DNA of 64,000 bases from positions 124,001 to 188,000 of the forward strand of contig NZ_JAJLQW010000006.1 of NCBI RefSeq assembly GCF_025548535.1, read 5' to 3'. The notes under the pieces are model-generated. The model did no database searches, had not been told where the DNA came from, and was given only the letters and a program-made list of their open reading frames with translations. The translations under genes and the position numbers were made by a program. The DNA is from Undibacterium sp. Jales W-56. GTDB taxonomy: Bacteria > Pseudomonadota > Gammaproteobacteria > Burkholderiales > Burkholderiaceae_D. Below, one piece after another: positions 19,229-28,330 of this stretch. How positions within the stretch are numbered: position 1 is the first letter of the stretch; every line of letters begins with the position of its first letter.

Positions 19229-19238
19229 GATGCTCCCC

Positions 19239-20453
19239 TTAATCCGCGTCGCCAATTTGCGACTTAAGCATCTTTGCTTTTAGCGCGTATGCGCCAGCAG
19301 TAACAACGTTCTCGCCAGCCGCAACTCCGGACTTCACGACCACCTTGCCCCGTAATTTTTCCCCGACTTCTATCGCGCGTGCCTCAAAGCCGCCTTTCTC
19401 TTGGACGAACACAGTTGGTTGTCCCTGAATTAGCACGACTGCCTGCTCCGGGAGCAACAGTCGCTTGCTCGTGCCCATAGTTGAGATCGCTGCGGTGGCA
19501 AACATGTCCAGCTTGAGTTTTCCATCTGGATTAGGGACTTCCACTCTCGCCTTGATCGTGTGAGATTCCTTGTCCATACCGCTACTGATATAGGCGACCT
19601 TGCCGGCGAATGTCTCGCCGGGATAGGCTGCAAGGGTAATTAGCGCCTGCGCGCCGACGTGCACTTTTGCGATGTCTTTTTCGTATAGGTTGCCCTCGAT
19701 CCAGACGTTCGATAAGTCGGCAACGGCAAAGAGCATTTTGTCCGGCTGCGCAAGCTCACCTAGCACCGCTTTTTTCTCAACGAGCGTGCCCGAGAATGGC
19801 GATGCGACCGCAAAAGTGGAGACGTTGGCGCTTGGGGATGACTTTCCAGCGATGCCTAGCGCTTGGCGTTTATCGGCGGCCGCACGCAGTATCGCTTTCG
19901 CTTTTTCAAAATCGCCTTTCGCCCGAAGATAGTCTTTTTGCGGAATGATTTGGTCTGCAAAAAGTTTTTCTGCGCGTTCGGCTCCCGCTTTTGCCAATTC
20001 ATGCTCACTGGAAGCTTGGACGTAGCTGGACTGCGCCTCGCCGACTTCAATGCTGTCAATCACCGCAAGCATTTGCCCGGCACGCACCTTGTCGCCAAGA
20101 TTGCCGGAGACTTTGACGATGCGACCTGCCACCCTTGGAGCGATATGCGCGAATCGGTCCTGATTTGCGCCAATCGACGCCGTCACGACAATTTGTTCGG
20201 CGGAATCTTGCTCCTGCAGCGGTGCGACCGAGATGCCGGCGGTGCGTGCGATGTCTGCCGACAGGACCAATTTGCCTTTTTCGTTCTCCTCCGTGGCGGG
20301 CGCCTCTTTTTTGGCCGCACTCGCCTCTTTGGTCCGAGCACTTGGCTCAGACTGTACTTTTTGTTCTGCGGCAGGAGCGTGACCTTTGCCGCAACCGCTC
20401 AGGGCGCATACCAGTAGCAACGCGCCGGCACCTTGCCAAATAAGTAATTTCAT
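19239..20453 (-). CDS. czcB: CzcB-type periplasmic adaptor, copy 2
   Basis: A 404-residue membrane-fusion lipoprotein: GALLLVCALSG followed by Cys. A Lys/Glu/Ala-rich linker (residues about 40-65) precedes the hairpin and lipoyl halves (GDKVRAGQMLAVIDSIEVGEAQ; VASPFSGTLVEKKAVLGELAQP). The C-terminus ALKAKMLKSQI matches copy 1. It links CzcA2 and CzcC2. The linker is longer and more charged than in copy 1. Confidence 0.92.
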   Translation of the reverse strand: MKLLIWQGAGALLLVCALSGCGKGHAPAAEQKVQSEPSARTKEASAAKKEAPATEENEKGKLVLSADIARTAGISVAPLQEQDSAEQIVVTASIGANQDRFAHIAPRVAGRIVKVSGNLGDKVRAGQMLAVIDSIEVGEAQSSYVQASSEHELAKAGAERAEKLFADQIIPQKDYLRAKGDFEKAKAILRAAADKRQALGIAGKSSPSANVSTFAVASPFSGTLVEKKAVLGELAQPDKMLFAVADLSNVWIEGNLYEKDIAKVHVGAQALITLAAYPGETFAGKVAYISSGMDKESHTIKARVEVPNPDGKLKLDMFATAAISTMGTSKRLLLPEQAVVLIQGQPTVFVQEKGGFEARAIEVGEKLRGKVVVKSGVAAGENVVTAGAYALKAKMLKSQIGDAD

Positions 20454-20503
20454 GGATATTGTTCCGTATTGATTTTTGGGAGGGGTGGCATGCAGCAATT
20501 GCC

Positions 20504-21817
20504 TCAGCGCTGCGCGTCCGCAGACCAGCCGGCCGCCTGTTGTAGGGCGATGCGCGTGATGCGCAATTCAGCTTGGGCATCAATCAGGTCGCGCCTGCCA
20601 TCCAGGACCTGTCTGTTCACCAGTAGGAGTTGTGTCAGCCCGATTTCGCCAGCGTGGAGGCTCTTGACCGATAGGCGTTGGTTTTCTTCCAGCGCGGGAA
20701 GGGCAGTGTCACGCAACGCGCCAACACGCGCCGTCTGGCTCTGCATCTTCTGCCACAGCGAGTGGATGTCAGCGGCCGCATCGCGGCTCGTACTGCGGCG
20801 TTCGATCTGCGCCTGCGCCAGTTCGGTACGGGCACGGCCGATGCCCCCGGCATTATTCCGGTAAAGGGGCAGCGGCACTGAGAGCGTCATTCGGACGAGA
20901 CGTTCGCGTGAAGCATCGGCGCCCTCGCGCGACGCTGCGACGCCCACGGTAACGTCCGGATAGCGCGCAGAACGTTCTAGCGCAAGGCGCGCTGCAGCAG
21001 CCTGTTCCCGATGGTCCAGTGCGCGTAGTAGTGGACGGGTGGCGGCGTGTGTCAGCAGGCTTTCCAGCGAATAAGCTGGCAAAGGCGTTTCCAGTGTGCC
21101 AAGAGCCTCAATGCTGGTACCGGGCGGCATTTGGAGGAGCGTCGCCAATTCGGCGCGGGCCTGCATCAGTTGCTCCTGAAGTAAGCCAATCTGATTGCGT
21201 GCCCGAACTGCTTCCACCGACGCCAGGTTGCCGTCAAGGCGGCTATCCTCCCCGGCAACAACACGTTTCGTGATGGCCCGGGCTGTCTCTTCGATCGCAA
21301 CCAATGAGCGCTGCTCGGTAGTGATCCGTGCCTGGAGTGCTATGACGCCTACGAACTGGCGTTCAACGCCGCCCCGAAGTTGCAGACGTGCTTCCATGAT
21401 CGACGCTGCAAGGGCTTCAAGTTCCTGCTGCGTGGCTTGGCGACGGTGTCCCTGCTGCCCAGCGATTTCAATCGTTTGTGTTATGCCAGCTTGCCACTCG
21501 TGTAACGATTCGGACGGCAGCCCAACCTGGGGTACGACGCGGCGAGTGCGCTCCATTGCCAGCTCGGGATTGTTCCAAAAAAGTGCACGCGCATCGACCG
21601 CCTCGCCCTCGACGGCCATACGCCGAGCAAGTGAGCGTTGCAACTCAGGGTTTTGTGCTTCAGCCCGCTCAATCGCCTGTTCGAGCGACAAGGCGATTGG
21701 CGGTACTGGCGCCGTCGCCAACTGTTCCGTTAAGGGCGCTAACCCGGGATTTGCAGCGGACGCAAACAAGGGGACGGCAAAAAGTGCCGCGGCAAGCGGC
21801 AGCAATGAGACCTGCAT
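20504..21817 (-). CDS. czcC: CzcC-type outer-membrane efflux channel, copy 2
   Basis: A 437-residue TolC-family protein with a signal peptide (MQVSLLPLAAALFAVPLFASA) and two OEP repeats (LSLEQAIERAEAQNPELQRS; HAGEIGLTQLLLVNRQVLDGRR). The ATG at 21817 with TTGGAG upstream is preferred to a TTG 4 codons earlier. It is the first structural gene after czcI2 and completes CzcCBA2. Confidence 0.92.
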   Translation of the reverse strand: MQVSLLPLAAALFAVPLFASAANPGLAPLTEQLATAPVPPIALSLEQAIERAEAQNPELQRSLARRMAVEGEAVDARALFWNNPELAMERTRRVVPQVGLPSESLHEWQAGITQTIEIAGQQGHRRQATQQELEALAASIMEARLQLRGGVERQFVGVIALQARITTEQRSLVAIEETARAITKRVVAGEDSRLDGNLASVEAVRARNQIGLLQEQLMQARAELATLLQMPPGTSIEALGTLETPLPAYSLESLLTHAATRPLLRALDHREQAAAARLALERSARYPDVTVGVAASREGADASRERLVRMTLSVPLPLYRNNAGGIGRARTELAQAQIERRSTSRDAAADIHSLWQKMQSQTARVGALRDTALPALEENQRLSVKSLHAGEIGLTQLLLVNRQVLDGRRDLIDAQAELRITRIALQQAAGWSADAQR

Positions 21818-21905
21818 CGAATTCTCCAATAAAACGGGGGATATTCGGCGAAAGGTCGGACTAGCGCCTAAAGATGGCGCTCAAAGCCAGGACGCTCCCG
21901 CCAGC

Positions 21906-22259
21906 TCAGCTGGCGGTGGTCCAATTGGGCCGCGTCGGGCCGTCTGGGATGTGAGATTGGTAAGCGGTAGTCAGGCTGAGTATGCTGGCCAGGAATGGAA
22001 CAGACTGGGTGGGTGCAACGAGCAAATACGACGGTGCGACCGCCGCAAAATGACAGAACACGTGGCACCCAGGGCAGCAACTCTTGTCGTATCGTACTGA
22101 AGAGGAAGCGGATAACGACTTGTTCAAATCTTGCTTGATCCCCGTGAAAACAGGCGCTGATTTAGGTACCTCAACCGAATTGTTCATGTACGACACCGCA
22201 GCCCATGTGGTATGGAGCGGGATCAAGAACATTAACAATATGAGCAGGGCGCGTTTCAT
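21906..22259 (-). CDS. czcI: CzcI-like periplasmic protein, copy 2
   Basis: A 117-residue exported protein with a signal peptide (MKRALLILLMFLIPLHTTWAA). Its Cys-rich motif CCPGCHVFCH takes the place of the His cluster of copy 1, and the C-terminal AYQSHIPDGPTRPNW resembles the SHVPEAPRRPDR end of CzcI proteins. It leads the second czc array and is divergent from the FTR1-type gene. Probable regulatory or metal-binding periplasmic protein. Confidence 0.68.
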   Translation of the reverse strand: MKRALLILLMFLIPLHTTWAAVSYMNNSVEVPKSAPVFTGIKQDLNKSLSASSSVRYDKSCCPGCHVFCHFAAVAPSYLLVAPTQSVPFLASILSLTTAYQSHIPDGPTRPNWTTAS

Positions 22260-22309
22260 CGTTCCAAATTATACATAAGTATTTCTAAGGTTGGGGCATG
22301 AAACCGGCA

Positions 22310-22335
22310 TATAATGAGAATTATTCGCATTCTCA
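22310..22335 (+). promoter_or_regulatory. Fur-box-like operator overlapping a TATAAT -10 box
   Basis: A perfect inverted repeat, TGAGAAT (22315-22321), 7-base spacer, ATTCTCA (22329-22335), has the same hexamer-7-hexamer plan as the classical Fur box GATAAT-N7-ATTATC. A TATAAT hexamer (22310-22315) abuts it, although no strong -35 was found. It lies 28 bases before the ATG at 22364, so iron-dependent repression of the FTR1-type gene is likely. It also argues against the upstream ATG at 22298. Confidence 0.7.
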
Positions 22336-22363
22336 CTCAGCACTCCCCTTTTCGCGAGATTCT

Positions 22364-24286
22364 ATGTTACCGCTCCGCACTATCCTGATTGCATTGCTGT
22401 GCTTTGCTTCTGCTTCGCTTCCAGCCCGCGCCAATGACCTGCCCACCCAAACCAAGACGAAGCAGATCTGGCAAATGCTGGACTACCTGGCTGTCGACTA
22501 TGGCCGGTCAGTGAAAGACGGAGCCGTGCGCAACCAGAGCGAATACGCGGAGATGGAGGAGTTCGCTCGTACTGCGGAACGCCAATTGGCAGAATTGCCA
22601 GACAGTCCTGCGATGCCAGAGCTCAAATCAGAAGCTGCGAAGCTGCGCACGTCTATCGGGAACAAGTCCTCGCCACAAGAAGTTGCCGATCAGGCTCATG
22701 CATTGGCAGGCCATCTACTTGCCACGTATCCAATTCCCATGGCGCCGGTCAAGCTACCCGAACTCCAACTCGGCGCAAAGCTGTACCAGAGCCAATGCGC
22801 CTCCTGCCATGGCGTGTCCGGCCACGCCGATGGCCCGCTTTCTGCAACGCTAAATCCACCTCCGATCGCTTTGGCCGATCACGGCCGCGCGCAGGAGCGC
22901 AGCGTGTTCTCCCTGCAGCAAATTATCACACAGGGTGTGGCCGGTACTTCTATGCGCGGTTTTACTGAACTGACTGACGAAGAGCGTTGGGCAATCGCAT
23001 ATTTTGCTTCAACAATGTCCTATAGCGATGCGGACCGCCAGACGGGCGCTAAAATATGGGCCACCCGCCCGAATATACAGGCGGCCGTTCCGACGCTGGC
23101 TGCATTGACTCAGACATCCGAGGCGACCCTTGCCAAAAACATTGGTCCAGAGGTGGCGCGACCATTGATTGCTTACCTGCGTAGCACGCCTGCCGTACTG
23201 GCGGCATCCGGCGCCGACAGCGTCTTGATAGCCAAATCCAAGTTGAAGGATAGCGTTGCAGCCCTCGAAGCCGGCGACACGTCGCAGGCTTCCCGTTTGG
23301 CCCTGTCGGCCTATCTCGATGGATTCGAACCTGTGGAGCCTGCACTGGCCGCGAAAAACAAGGGTTTGTTTGAAGACATTGAAAAAACGATGGGCATGTA
23401 TCGCAATGCTGTCAGCCAGAACAATATCGGGCAGGCACAGGCGATCGAGCAGCGTTTGCAAAAATTGCTCGCGGAAGCAAGTGCGGCCCTCGATACATCC
23501 AACGATCCGTTATCTACCTTCCTTGGGGCACTGACCATCCTTTTGCGTGAGGGTCTGGAGGCGCTGCTGATCGTAGTTGCGATGATCGCCTTCCTTCGCA
23601 AGGCCGAACGTACCGATGTGCTCAAATATGTGCACGGCGGCTGGATCGCGGCGCTGGGGAGCGGCGGCCTCACTTGGGTGGTTGCTACTTACCTGGTCAA
23701 TGTTAGTGGAGCAAGCCGTGAGATGACAGAGGGTTTTTCGGCCATTTTTGCTGCTGTCGTCCTTCTTGCCGTCGGTATCTGGATGCACCAAAAAAGCTTG
23801 GCCGGTCGATGGCAAGCGTACGTCAAGCAAAAACTGTCGGCCGCTCTCAGCAAAAAATCGGCGATGATGCTGTTCTTGCTGTCGTTCGTTACTGTGTATC
23901 GCGAGGTGTTTGAAACTGTCCTGTTTTATGCCGCGCTGTGGACGCCGAACAATGGCATATATTTGATCTCCGGCTTAGCCTTGGGAATAATCCTTCTCGC
24001 GGCGATCGGCTTTCTCTTGCTGCGCTCTTCGGCCCGCCTGCCGATCAGTAAATTCTTCGCGTGGAGCTCCGCGCTGGTTGCGGTGCTGGCCGTCGTACTC
24101 ATGGGCAAAGGTGTCGCGGCGCTGCAAAAGGTTGGCTACCTGGGACTTACACCGATCTCGATGCCGCGCATCGATGTACTCGGCCTATATCCGTCCGTGC
24201 AGACTGTGCTTGCGCAGGTAGTGATCCTATTGATAATTGTGGCAAGCATTGCTTTCAATATCAAATCGCAGAAAAAATTAGCTTAG
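22364..24286 (+). CDS. Cytochrome c / FTR1-family iron (or lead) permease fusion
   Basis: A 640-residue protein. It has a signal peptide (cleavage near PARAND), then a helical domain with a cytochrome c haem site C-A-S-C-H at about residue 145, a second helical domain, and a C-terminal seven-helix FTR1 permease. The permease carries the two iron-binding motifs REGLE (about 395) and REVFE (about 513). The C. metallidurans lead uptake protein PbrT is an FTR1 relative, so uptake of Fe or Pb is possible. The start at 22364 is chosen because the upstream ATG (22298) would place the Fur-like operator inside the coding region. It is transcribed away from czcI2. Confidence 0.88.
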   Translation: MLPLRTILIALLCFASASLPARANDLPTQTKTKQIWQMLDYLAVDYGRSVKDGAVRNQSEYAEMEEFARTAERQLAELPDSPAMPELKSEAAKLRTSIGNKSSPQEVADQAHALAGHLLATYPIPMAPVKLPELQLGAKLYQSQCASCHGVSGHADGPLSATLNPPPIALADHGRAQERSVFSLQQIITQGVAGTSMRGFTELTDEERWAIAYFASTMSYSDADRQTGAKIWATRPNIQAAVPTLAALTQTSEATLAKNIGPEVARPLIAYLRSTPAVLAASGADSVLIAKSKLKDSVAALEAGDTSQASRLALSAYLDGFEPVEPALAAKNKGLFEDIEKTMGMYRNAVSQNNIGQAQAIEQRLQKLLAEASAALDTSNDPLSTFLGALTILLREGLEALLIVVAMIAFLRKAERTDVLKYVHGGWIAALGSGGLTWVVATYLVNVSGASREMTEGFSAIFAAVVLLAVGIWMHQKSLAGRWQAYVKQKLSAALSKKSAMMLFLLSFVTVYREVFETVLFYAALWTPNNGIYLISGLALGIILLAAIGFLLLRSSARLPISKFFAWSSALVAVLAVVLMGKGVAALQKVGYLGLTPISMPRIDVLGLYPSVQTVLAQVVILLIIVASIAFNIKSQKKLA

Positions 24287-24497
24287 CGTGAACGGTCCGC
24301 ACCCAGGATGCTGTTTTTTCGCTAAGGGATGCGGAATTTTGATTCGCCATATCAATGCGATACCTCGCCAATGGAGCGGAGCCTTCGACGTTGCACAGCG
24401 CCGAGACCCAGAGGACAGCGGCCGGGCCACGCTCAAGTCGCCCCAACACCGACGGCAGTACGTCAGTTGAAATTTCATAATCTTCGATTTTGAAGTG

Positions 24498-25313
24498 TCA
24501 GAACATTTTGCTGACTCCCAATGACACGAAGACGCGCGGCGGCGTGGCACCATGTGTACGCCCGCCGACGCTGAAATCTAGCTGAACGTCACGCATGGGC
24601 AAATATGCAACGCCTGCATCGAAAACCGCAGCCGACTTGCCATTTTTTTCCTCGCGGGATTGCATCCCAGTATCAACGAACAGACTTAGCGCCTTACTGG
24701 GGTTATAGCTGAGCGTCACGGCTAGCAACTCCGTATTAAATCGCCGGTTCTGGCCATCTTCATAAGCAGCCACGCCCACGTTTGGATTGAACGACCACTG
24801 TTCGGCGAAATCCCAGTCCGCTGCGAGTCGGACATCCCCCGTGGCATGCTGGGAGCGGAAGTCCCGCGAACCTGAAGCTGGAAAGACTCGGACAATAACC
24901 CCTAAAGAAGGTTGACTTGCTTTATTCGCTTCAAGGAACTGGTATTTCGTGCCGATCGATACCGGGGCAATTCCTTGGCTTCGGGTTACACCATTTTCCG
25001 GATCTGCTGTTCTTTGCATAGTGTAAGTATTGCTCTCAACACGCACTTCCCACCGATTGTTTATGCCGACGCGAAATAACGTCGGAACAAATGCTGTTTG
25101 GTCGGAAGCTAATCCGCCCCGCCGAAACTCCTTCTGAACGCCTGTCTCAATTTGAACTCGACCTGCGCCTATGACTTTGCTGCCATCGGCGATGCCGGGA
25201 CGGTCTGGATTAATGTACTCATCGTCTTGCGCAAGCGCGGTGGATGTCAACTGCAGCGACATCACTAACATTAAGGCCTGCGTTGGTCTCAACGAAAAAC
25301 GACCAATATTCAT
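24498..25313 (-). CDS. Outer-membrane beta-barrel protein, MetA-pathway/transporter type
   Basis: A 271-residue exported protein with a signal peptide (LMLVMSLQLTSTALAQ). The mature N-terminus DRPGIADGSKVIGAGRVQIETGVQ and repeated amphipathic strands ending VFVSLGVSKMF (terminal Phe) are typical of small outer-membrane barrels annotated as phenol-degradation MetA-like transporters. The start may be 25313 or 25331. It is convergent with the FTR1-type gene, so it may supply outer-membrane passage for the same metal, but this rests on proximity only. Confidence 0.65.
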   Translation of the reverse strand: MNIGRFSLRPTQALMLVMSLQLTSTALAQDDEYINPDRPGIADGSKVIGAGRVQIETGVQKEFRRGGLASDQTAFVPTLFRVGINNRWEVRVESNTYTMQRTADPENGVTRSQGIAPVSIGTKYQFLEANKASQPSLGVIVRVFPASGSRDFRSQHATGDVRLAADWDFAEQWSFNPNVGVAAYEDGQNRRFNTELLAVTLSYNPSKALSLFVDTGMQSREEKNGKSAAVFDAGVAYLPMRDVQLDFSVGGRTHGATPPRVFVSLGVSKMF

Positions 25314-25433
25314 AGCGCGGTTAGCAAACATTTTGGGCGAGTTCTTTCATTCATATTTCGACATTGTGATAATACGCCGTTGTGTGTGTTTGCGTGGGTC
25401 GCTCGCACTGCCTTGGTCTCGGCTATGTAACAA

Positions 25434-25487
25434 GCGGCCGCGCTTCACGTTTATGCAAAGCTTCACATAAACGCGAATCCCGGCCGC
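25434..25487. repeat. Nested inverted repeat, recombination-site-like
   Basis: The layout is symmetric: GCGGCCG (25434-25440), 7 bases, CGTTTATG (25448-25455), 10 bases, CATAAACG (25466-25473), 7 bases, CGGCCGC (25481-25487). Both arm pairs are perfect. GCTTCAC also recurs directly at 25442 and 25460. No T-run follows, so it is not an ordinary terminator. The spacing of two short arms around a core resembles tyrosine-recombinase or Tn3-family resolution sites. It lies 19 bases before the start of a broken FTR1 gene. Confidence 0.6.
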
Positions 25488-25505
25488 CCCTCAACGCGCG
25501 GGGTA

Positions 25506-25854
25506 GTTGTGCCGCGCTGTGGACGCCCGACAATGGCATGTATCTACTTGCTGGCCTTGGGGCTGGGCGCGGCAATCCTCGGCGCAATCGGCTTCATGTT
25601 GTTGCGCTCCTCTGCGCGCCTGCCGATTGGCCAGTTCGTTGCGTTCAGCTCCGCGCTGGTTGGCGTGCTGGCCGTCGTGCTTATGGGCAAAGGCGTCGCA
25701 GCGCACCAAAAGGTGGGCTATTTGAAGATGACGCCGATTTCGATACCACCCATCGAATGTGCTCGGCCTTTACCCGTCCATGCAAACTGTCTTGGCGCAG
25801 GCCCTCATTCTCACGATCATTGTCGCGAGCATTGCATATAATATTGAGTCGCAA
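25506..25854 (+). pseudogene. C-terminal fragment of a second FTR1-family permease
   Basis: Plus-strand fragment beginning at the equivalent of ALWTPNNGIYL in the complete protein and running through FMLLRSSARLPIGQF and VVLMGKGVAAHQKVGYLKMTPIS. It then shifts frame at about 25755 and continues LGLYPSMQTVLAQALILTIIVASIAYNIESQQ. It is similar to, but clearly diverged from, the end of 22364-24286, so it is a relic of another permease gene rather than a fresh duplication. The haem and REGLE parts are absent. Confidence 0.85.
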
Positions 25855-26047
25855 CAAAAATCAAGCGTGGCGCTGGAACGGCGCCAATCCGATCAATATC
25901 GGCATACCTACTCAGCGTTCCCGCCGGCCTACTTGCAAGCTATGCCGGGGGCTAGTCCGTTGATTCGTTTGTTGTCACCAATCACATGTGCGGAACATTT
26001 GGCAAATTTGGGCATGGTCGGATTCAAATGCCGATCGCGCCGCGGCG
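25855..26047. other. Non-coding junction between cargo and backbone
   Basis: No convincing gene. The stretch separates the broken FTR1 fragment from the DUF1173 gene, where base composition by eye rises in GC and gene content changes from metal resistance to element backbone. I found no clear terminal repeat or target duplication. Confidence 0.4.
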
Positions 26048-27277
26048 TTATTGCCCCGTAGCTGCTCTTTTCCTAATCACAACGGGCAATGCCGGCATCG
26101 GCATGTCGGTGATCCAGACCCATTCCTCGGCACCTCTCACCTTGAGCGTTTTCTCCTTCAGCCCGCGTTCCTTGGGTTCCATGAAGGCACTCACTACATG
26201 CAAGGCCAACGGCGTGTCACCGGCGTCCAGCAATAACGCGTTCGGAAACGGCGCCGCGCTGTTGGCGTCGTAGCGCAGCGGCTTGATGAAGCGGCGCTGC
26301 TGTGCCACCAGTGCATCGATCAAGCCGATTTCATGGATGCCATCGACAGGAACCCATTGATCCGTGGTGAGCATGAAGCTGGCCTTGTCAATCTGGTAGA
26401 TATGCTCCCGTTTCGCGTAGATCAGGGCGCACATGACGACGCGGGGCTTGCGCGGCGTGTCCGCATCGCGCGCCTCGAACAGACTGCCGTAGACCCGCTC
26501 AATGCGCTCCCAAGCCTTGGTGTTGATGAACAACGGTGCATCGGGCATGTGCTTGACCCAGACTTTGCGCCCGAGTGGCGTCGCTTCGCTGCATTTGAAC
26601 TCGCCCAATACCAGCGCCATCCGAAATTGCGACTCGCCGTCCGGCGCCTGGAGCAGCGCGAGCTTGCTGCGTCTGCGCTCCGCAGCCCGCGACTTCGTCG
26701 CTTCGCTGAACGGTTCTGGCACATAGAGACGCTCCGACAGGCGCACGCCTTTTGTCGTCACATCCTCGGCCGCTTCCATCAGGTACCTGTGCAGCACTCC
26801 CTGATTGCGCTTGCCCTCCATCTTTGGCGTCCAGCGGTTCATTCCGGCGCGTTCGAACAGGAAGTGCATGACGGCGCGCAGGCTCATCCTGCGCCTGGGA
26901 ACACTGACCTCGGAAGGCTCCGACGGTTCGCCCCGCGGAACGGTCCGGCCGGGCATGCGGACCAAGGGAAAATCGACGCGCAACTCCACGGATTCCGCAG
27001 AGTGCTCGATGATCGACTCACCCATCAGTTCACCCAGTCCCGACTGGTGCAACTCCGACTCGTACGACGGACAGGACGCATGGTGCCTTGTGCCCGTCTC
27101 GGGCATGCGCTTGACCACGTACAGCCGGTGCCTAGCGACGTACATTTCGATACCACCCGGCACGCACATGCAGCGCGGACGCTCGGGTGTGTCGTAGACG
27201 CGCGCGAGCGCATCCTGCAAACGCTCGTCGTCCGCCGCGAAGGTAACTCCCTTGATGAAGAAGCGCTGCTCTTCCAT
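26048..27277 (-). CDS. DUF1173 family protein
   Basis: A 409-residue protein starting MEEQRFFIKGVTFAADDERLQ. Features include a possible zinc-binding CMCVPGG and CPSYESE region in the first 90 residues, ERAGMNRWTPKM, and a central VLGEFKC. The set is typical of DUF1173 proteins, carried by ICEs and plasmids and without known function. The start at 27277 is 9 bases after the integrase-like gene, so the two are co-transcribed; the long upstream frame to 27511 overlaps that gene and is not credible. Confidence 0.75.
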   Translation of the reverse strand: MEEQRFFIKGVTFAADDERLQDALARVYDTPERPRCMCVPGGIEMYVARHRLYVVKRMPETGTRHHASCPSYESELHQSGLGELMGESIIEHSAESVELRVDFPLVRMPGRTVPRGEPSEPSEVSVPRRRMSLRAVMHFLFERAGMNRWTPKMEGKRNQGVLHRYLMEAAEDVTTKGVRLSERLYVPEPFSEATKSRAAERRRSKLALLQAPDGESQFRMALVLGEFKCSEATPLGRKVWVKHMPDAPLFINTKAWERIERVYGSLFEARDADTPRKPRVVMCALIYAKREHIYQIDKASFMLTTDQWVPVDGIHEIGLIDALVAQQRRFIKPLRYDANSAAPFPNALLLDAGDTPLALHVVSAFMEPKERGLKEKTLKVRGAEEWVWITDMPMPALPVVIRKRAATGQ

Positions 27278-27285
27278 GGACGCGC

Positions 27286-28221
27286 TCACACCAGTTCGCG
27301 CACGACCATGTGCAAGGGTTGGCGCGTGTGCGGCAGGAGCTCCCTCACCGACTTCAGTTCGCTGATCCCCAGCACTACGCCAATCTGGTCCTCGGCGGCG
27401 CCCCGTTCGAGCAGACGGGCTGCGACCGTGCGACGCGCGTTCAGCGCCGACATGCCCTCGAGGCCGATGCGGCGGAATATCTTGCGATAGGTTTCGAGGA
27501 TGCCCCGACAAAGGAACCGGGTTTGCCCCACCTCGCCATAGCTCACGATTTCGAAGGGCGCGCCTGCCTCCGTCAGAAACAGCCGGCTGTGGGGATCAAG
27601 GCCACGATAGCTGGCAGGCGCTGGCCCCGTCCCTGCGGCGGTAGTGCCAAGGCCGTGGCGCAGTCTTTCCGCCAGGTAGTCGTCGATCGCGGCATTGGCG
27701 CGCTGGCTGGCAAAAAAGAGCGGTCTGGCACTACGGTTGATCGCAACGTCCGCACGCAACACCGACTCTTCCCTGACGCTGCCGTCAATGCACAGGTAGT
27801 CGCGCACTTCCACTCGCGCGATTTCGAGCGGCCGCGCGCCGGTCGACAACAGCATGTAGAACAGTGCCGTATCCCTGCGCGGACAGGCGCTGCGCGAGCG
27901 CGTCCTGCGAACCGCCATGTCGATCTCCTGATCGGTAAGTATCCGCCCGGGAGGGGCATCTTGCGACGCGGCCGGCGTGTATCGCTCCAGGGCGGACAGG
28001 ACCGATGCGCTGCATGTGCGCAGTCGCTGCACGAATGCCAGGCCATCCTGATTGAGCCCGTCGATGCCGACCTCCCGGCTCAACTTCAACGCCAAGCCCT
28101 TGATCCGCCGCTCGACCGCAGTGCGGGTAACGCCGTGTTCCGCGGCGACGGCATCGTAAGTCTTTCCGGCGACGACATCCTTGAGCATCGCAATCGATTT
28201 AAGTGCTGAGTCGGATTCCAT
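27286..28221 (-). CDS. HTH plus tyrosine-recombinase-fold protein, copy 1 (active site degenerate)
   Basis: A 311-residue protein. Residues 15-45 (GKTYDAVAAEHGVTRTAVERRIKG) look like a helix-turn-helix. From about residue 95 an integrase catalytic fold begins, with the first Arg in STGARPLEIARVEVRDY. At the usual HxxRH motif it reads LNARRT, so the second Arg stays but both His are lost. The last 40 residues contain no Tyr, so the nucleophile is missing. It is paralogous to 29076-29999. It may be a DNA-binding regulator derived from an integrase. It lies upstream of the DUF1173 gene. Confidence 0.8.
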   Translation of the reverse strand: MESDSALKSIAMLKDVVAGKTYDAVAAEHGVTRTAVERRIKGLALKLSREVGIDGLNQDGLAFVQRLRTCSASVLSALERYTPAASQDAPPGRILTDQEIDMAVRRTRSRSACPRRDTALFYMLLSTGARPLEIARVEVRDYLCIDGSVREESVLRADVAINRSARPLFFASQRANAAIDDYLAERLRHGLGTTAAGTGPAPASYRGLDPHSRLFLTEAGAPFEIVSYGEVGQTRFLCRGILETYRKIFRRIGLEGMSALNARRTVAARLLERGAAEDQIGVVLGISELKSVRELLPHTRQPLHMVVRELV

Positions 28222-28330
28222 GGTGGCGGTGTCACCTGTAGTCGAGGTAGTTCATGGTGATCCGGCAGCCACTGGCCGGCGAGCCAAAATCACGCTGGAA
28301 AGCCGGGGCTTTCGGCATTAGTGATACCGT

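Noticed and set aside
24287-24497. Terminator or small gene after the FTR1-type permease
   Set aside because: A short T-run at about 24309 lacks a convincing stem, and no frame there has coding character.
26333-27490. Plus-strand 385-codon frame
   Set aside because: Antisense of the DUF1173 gene; composition is the mirror of a GC-rich coding strand.
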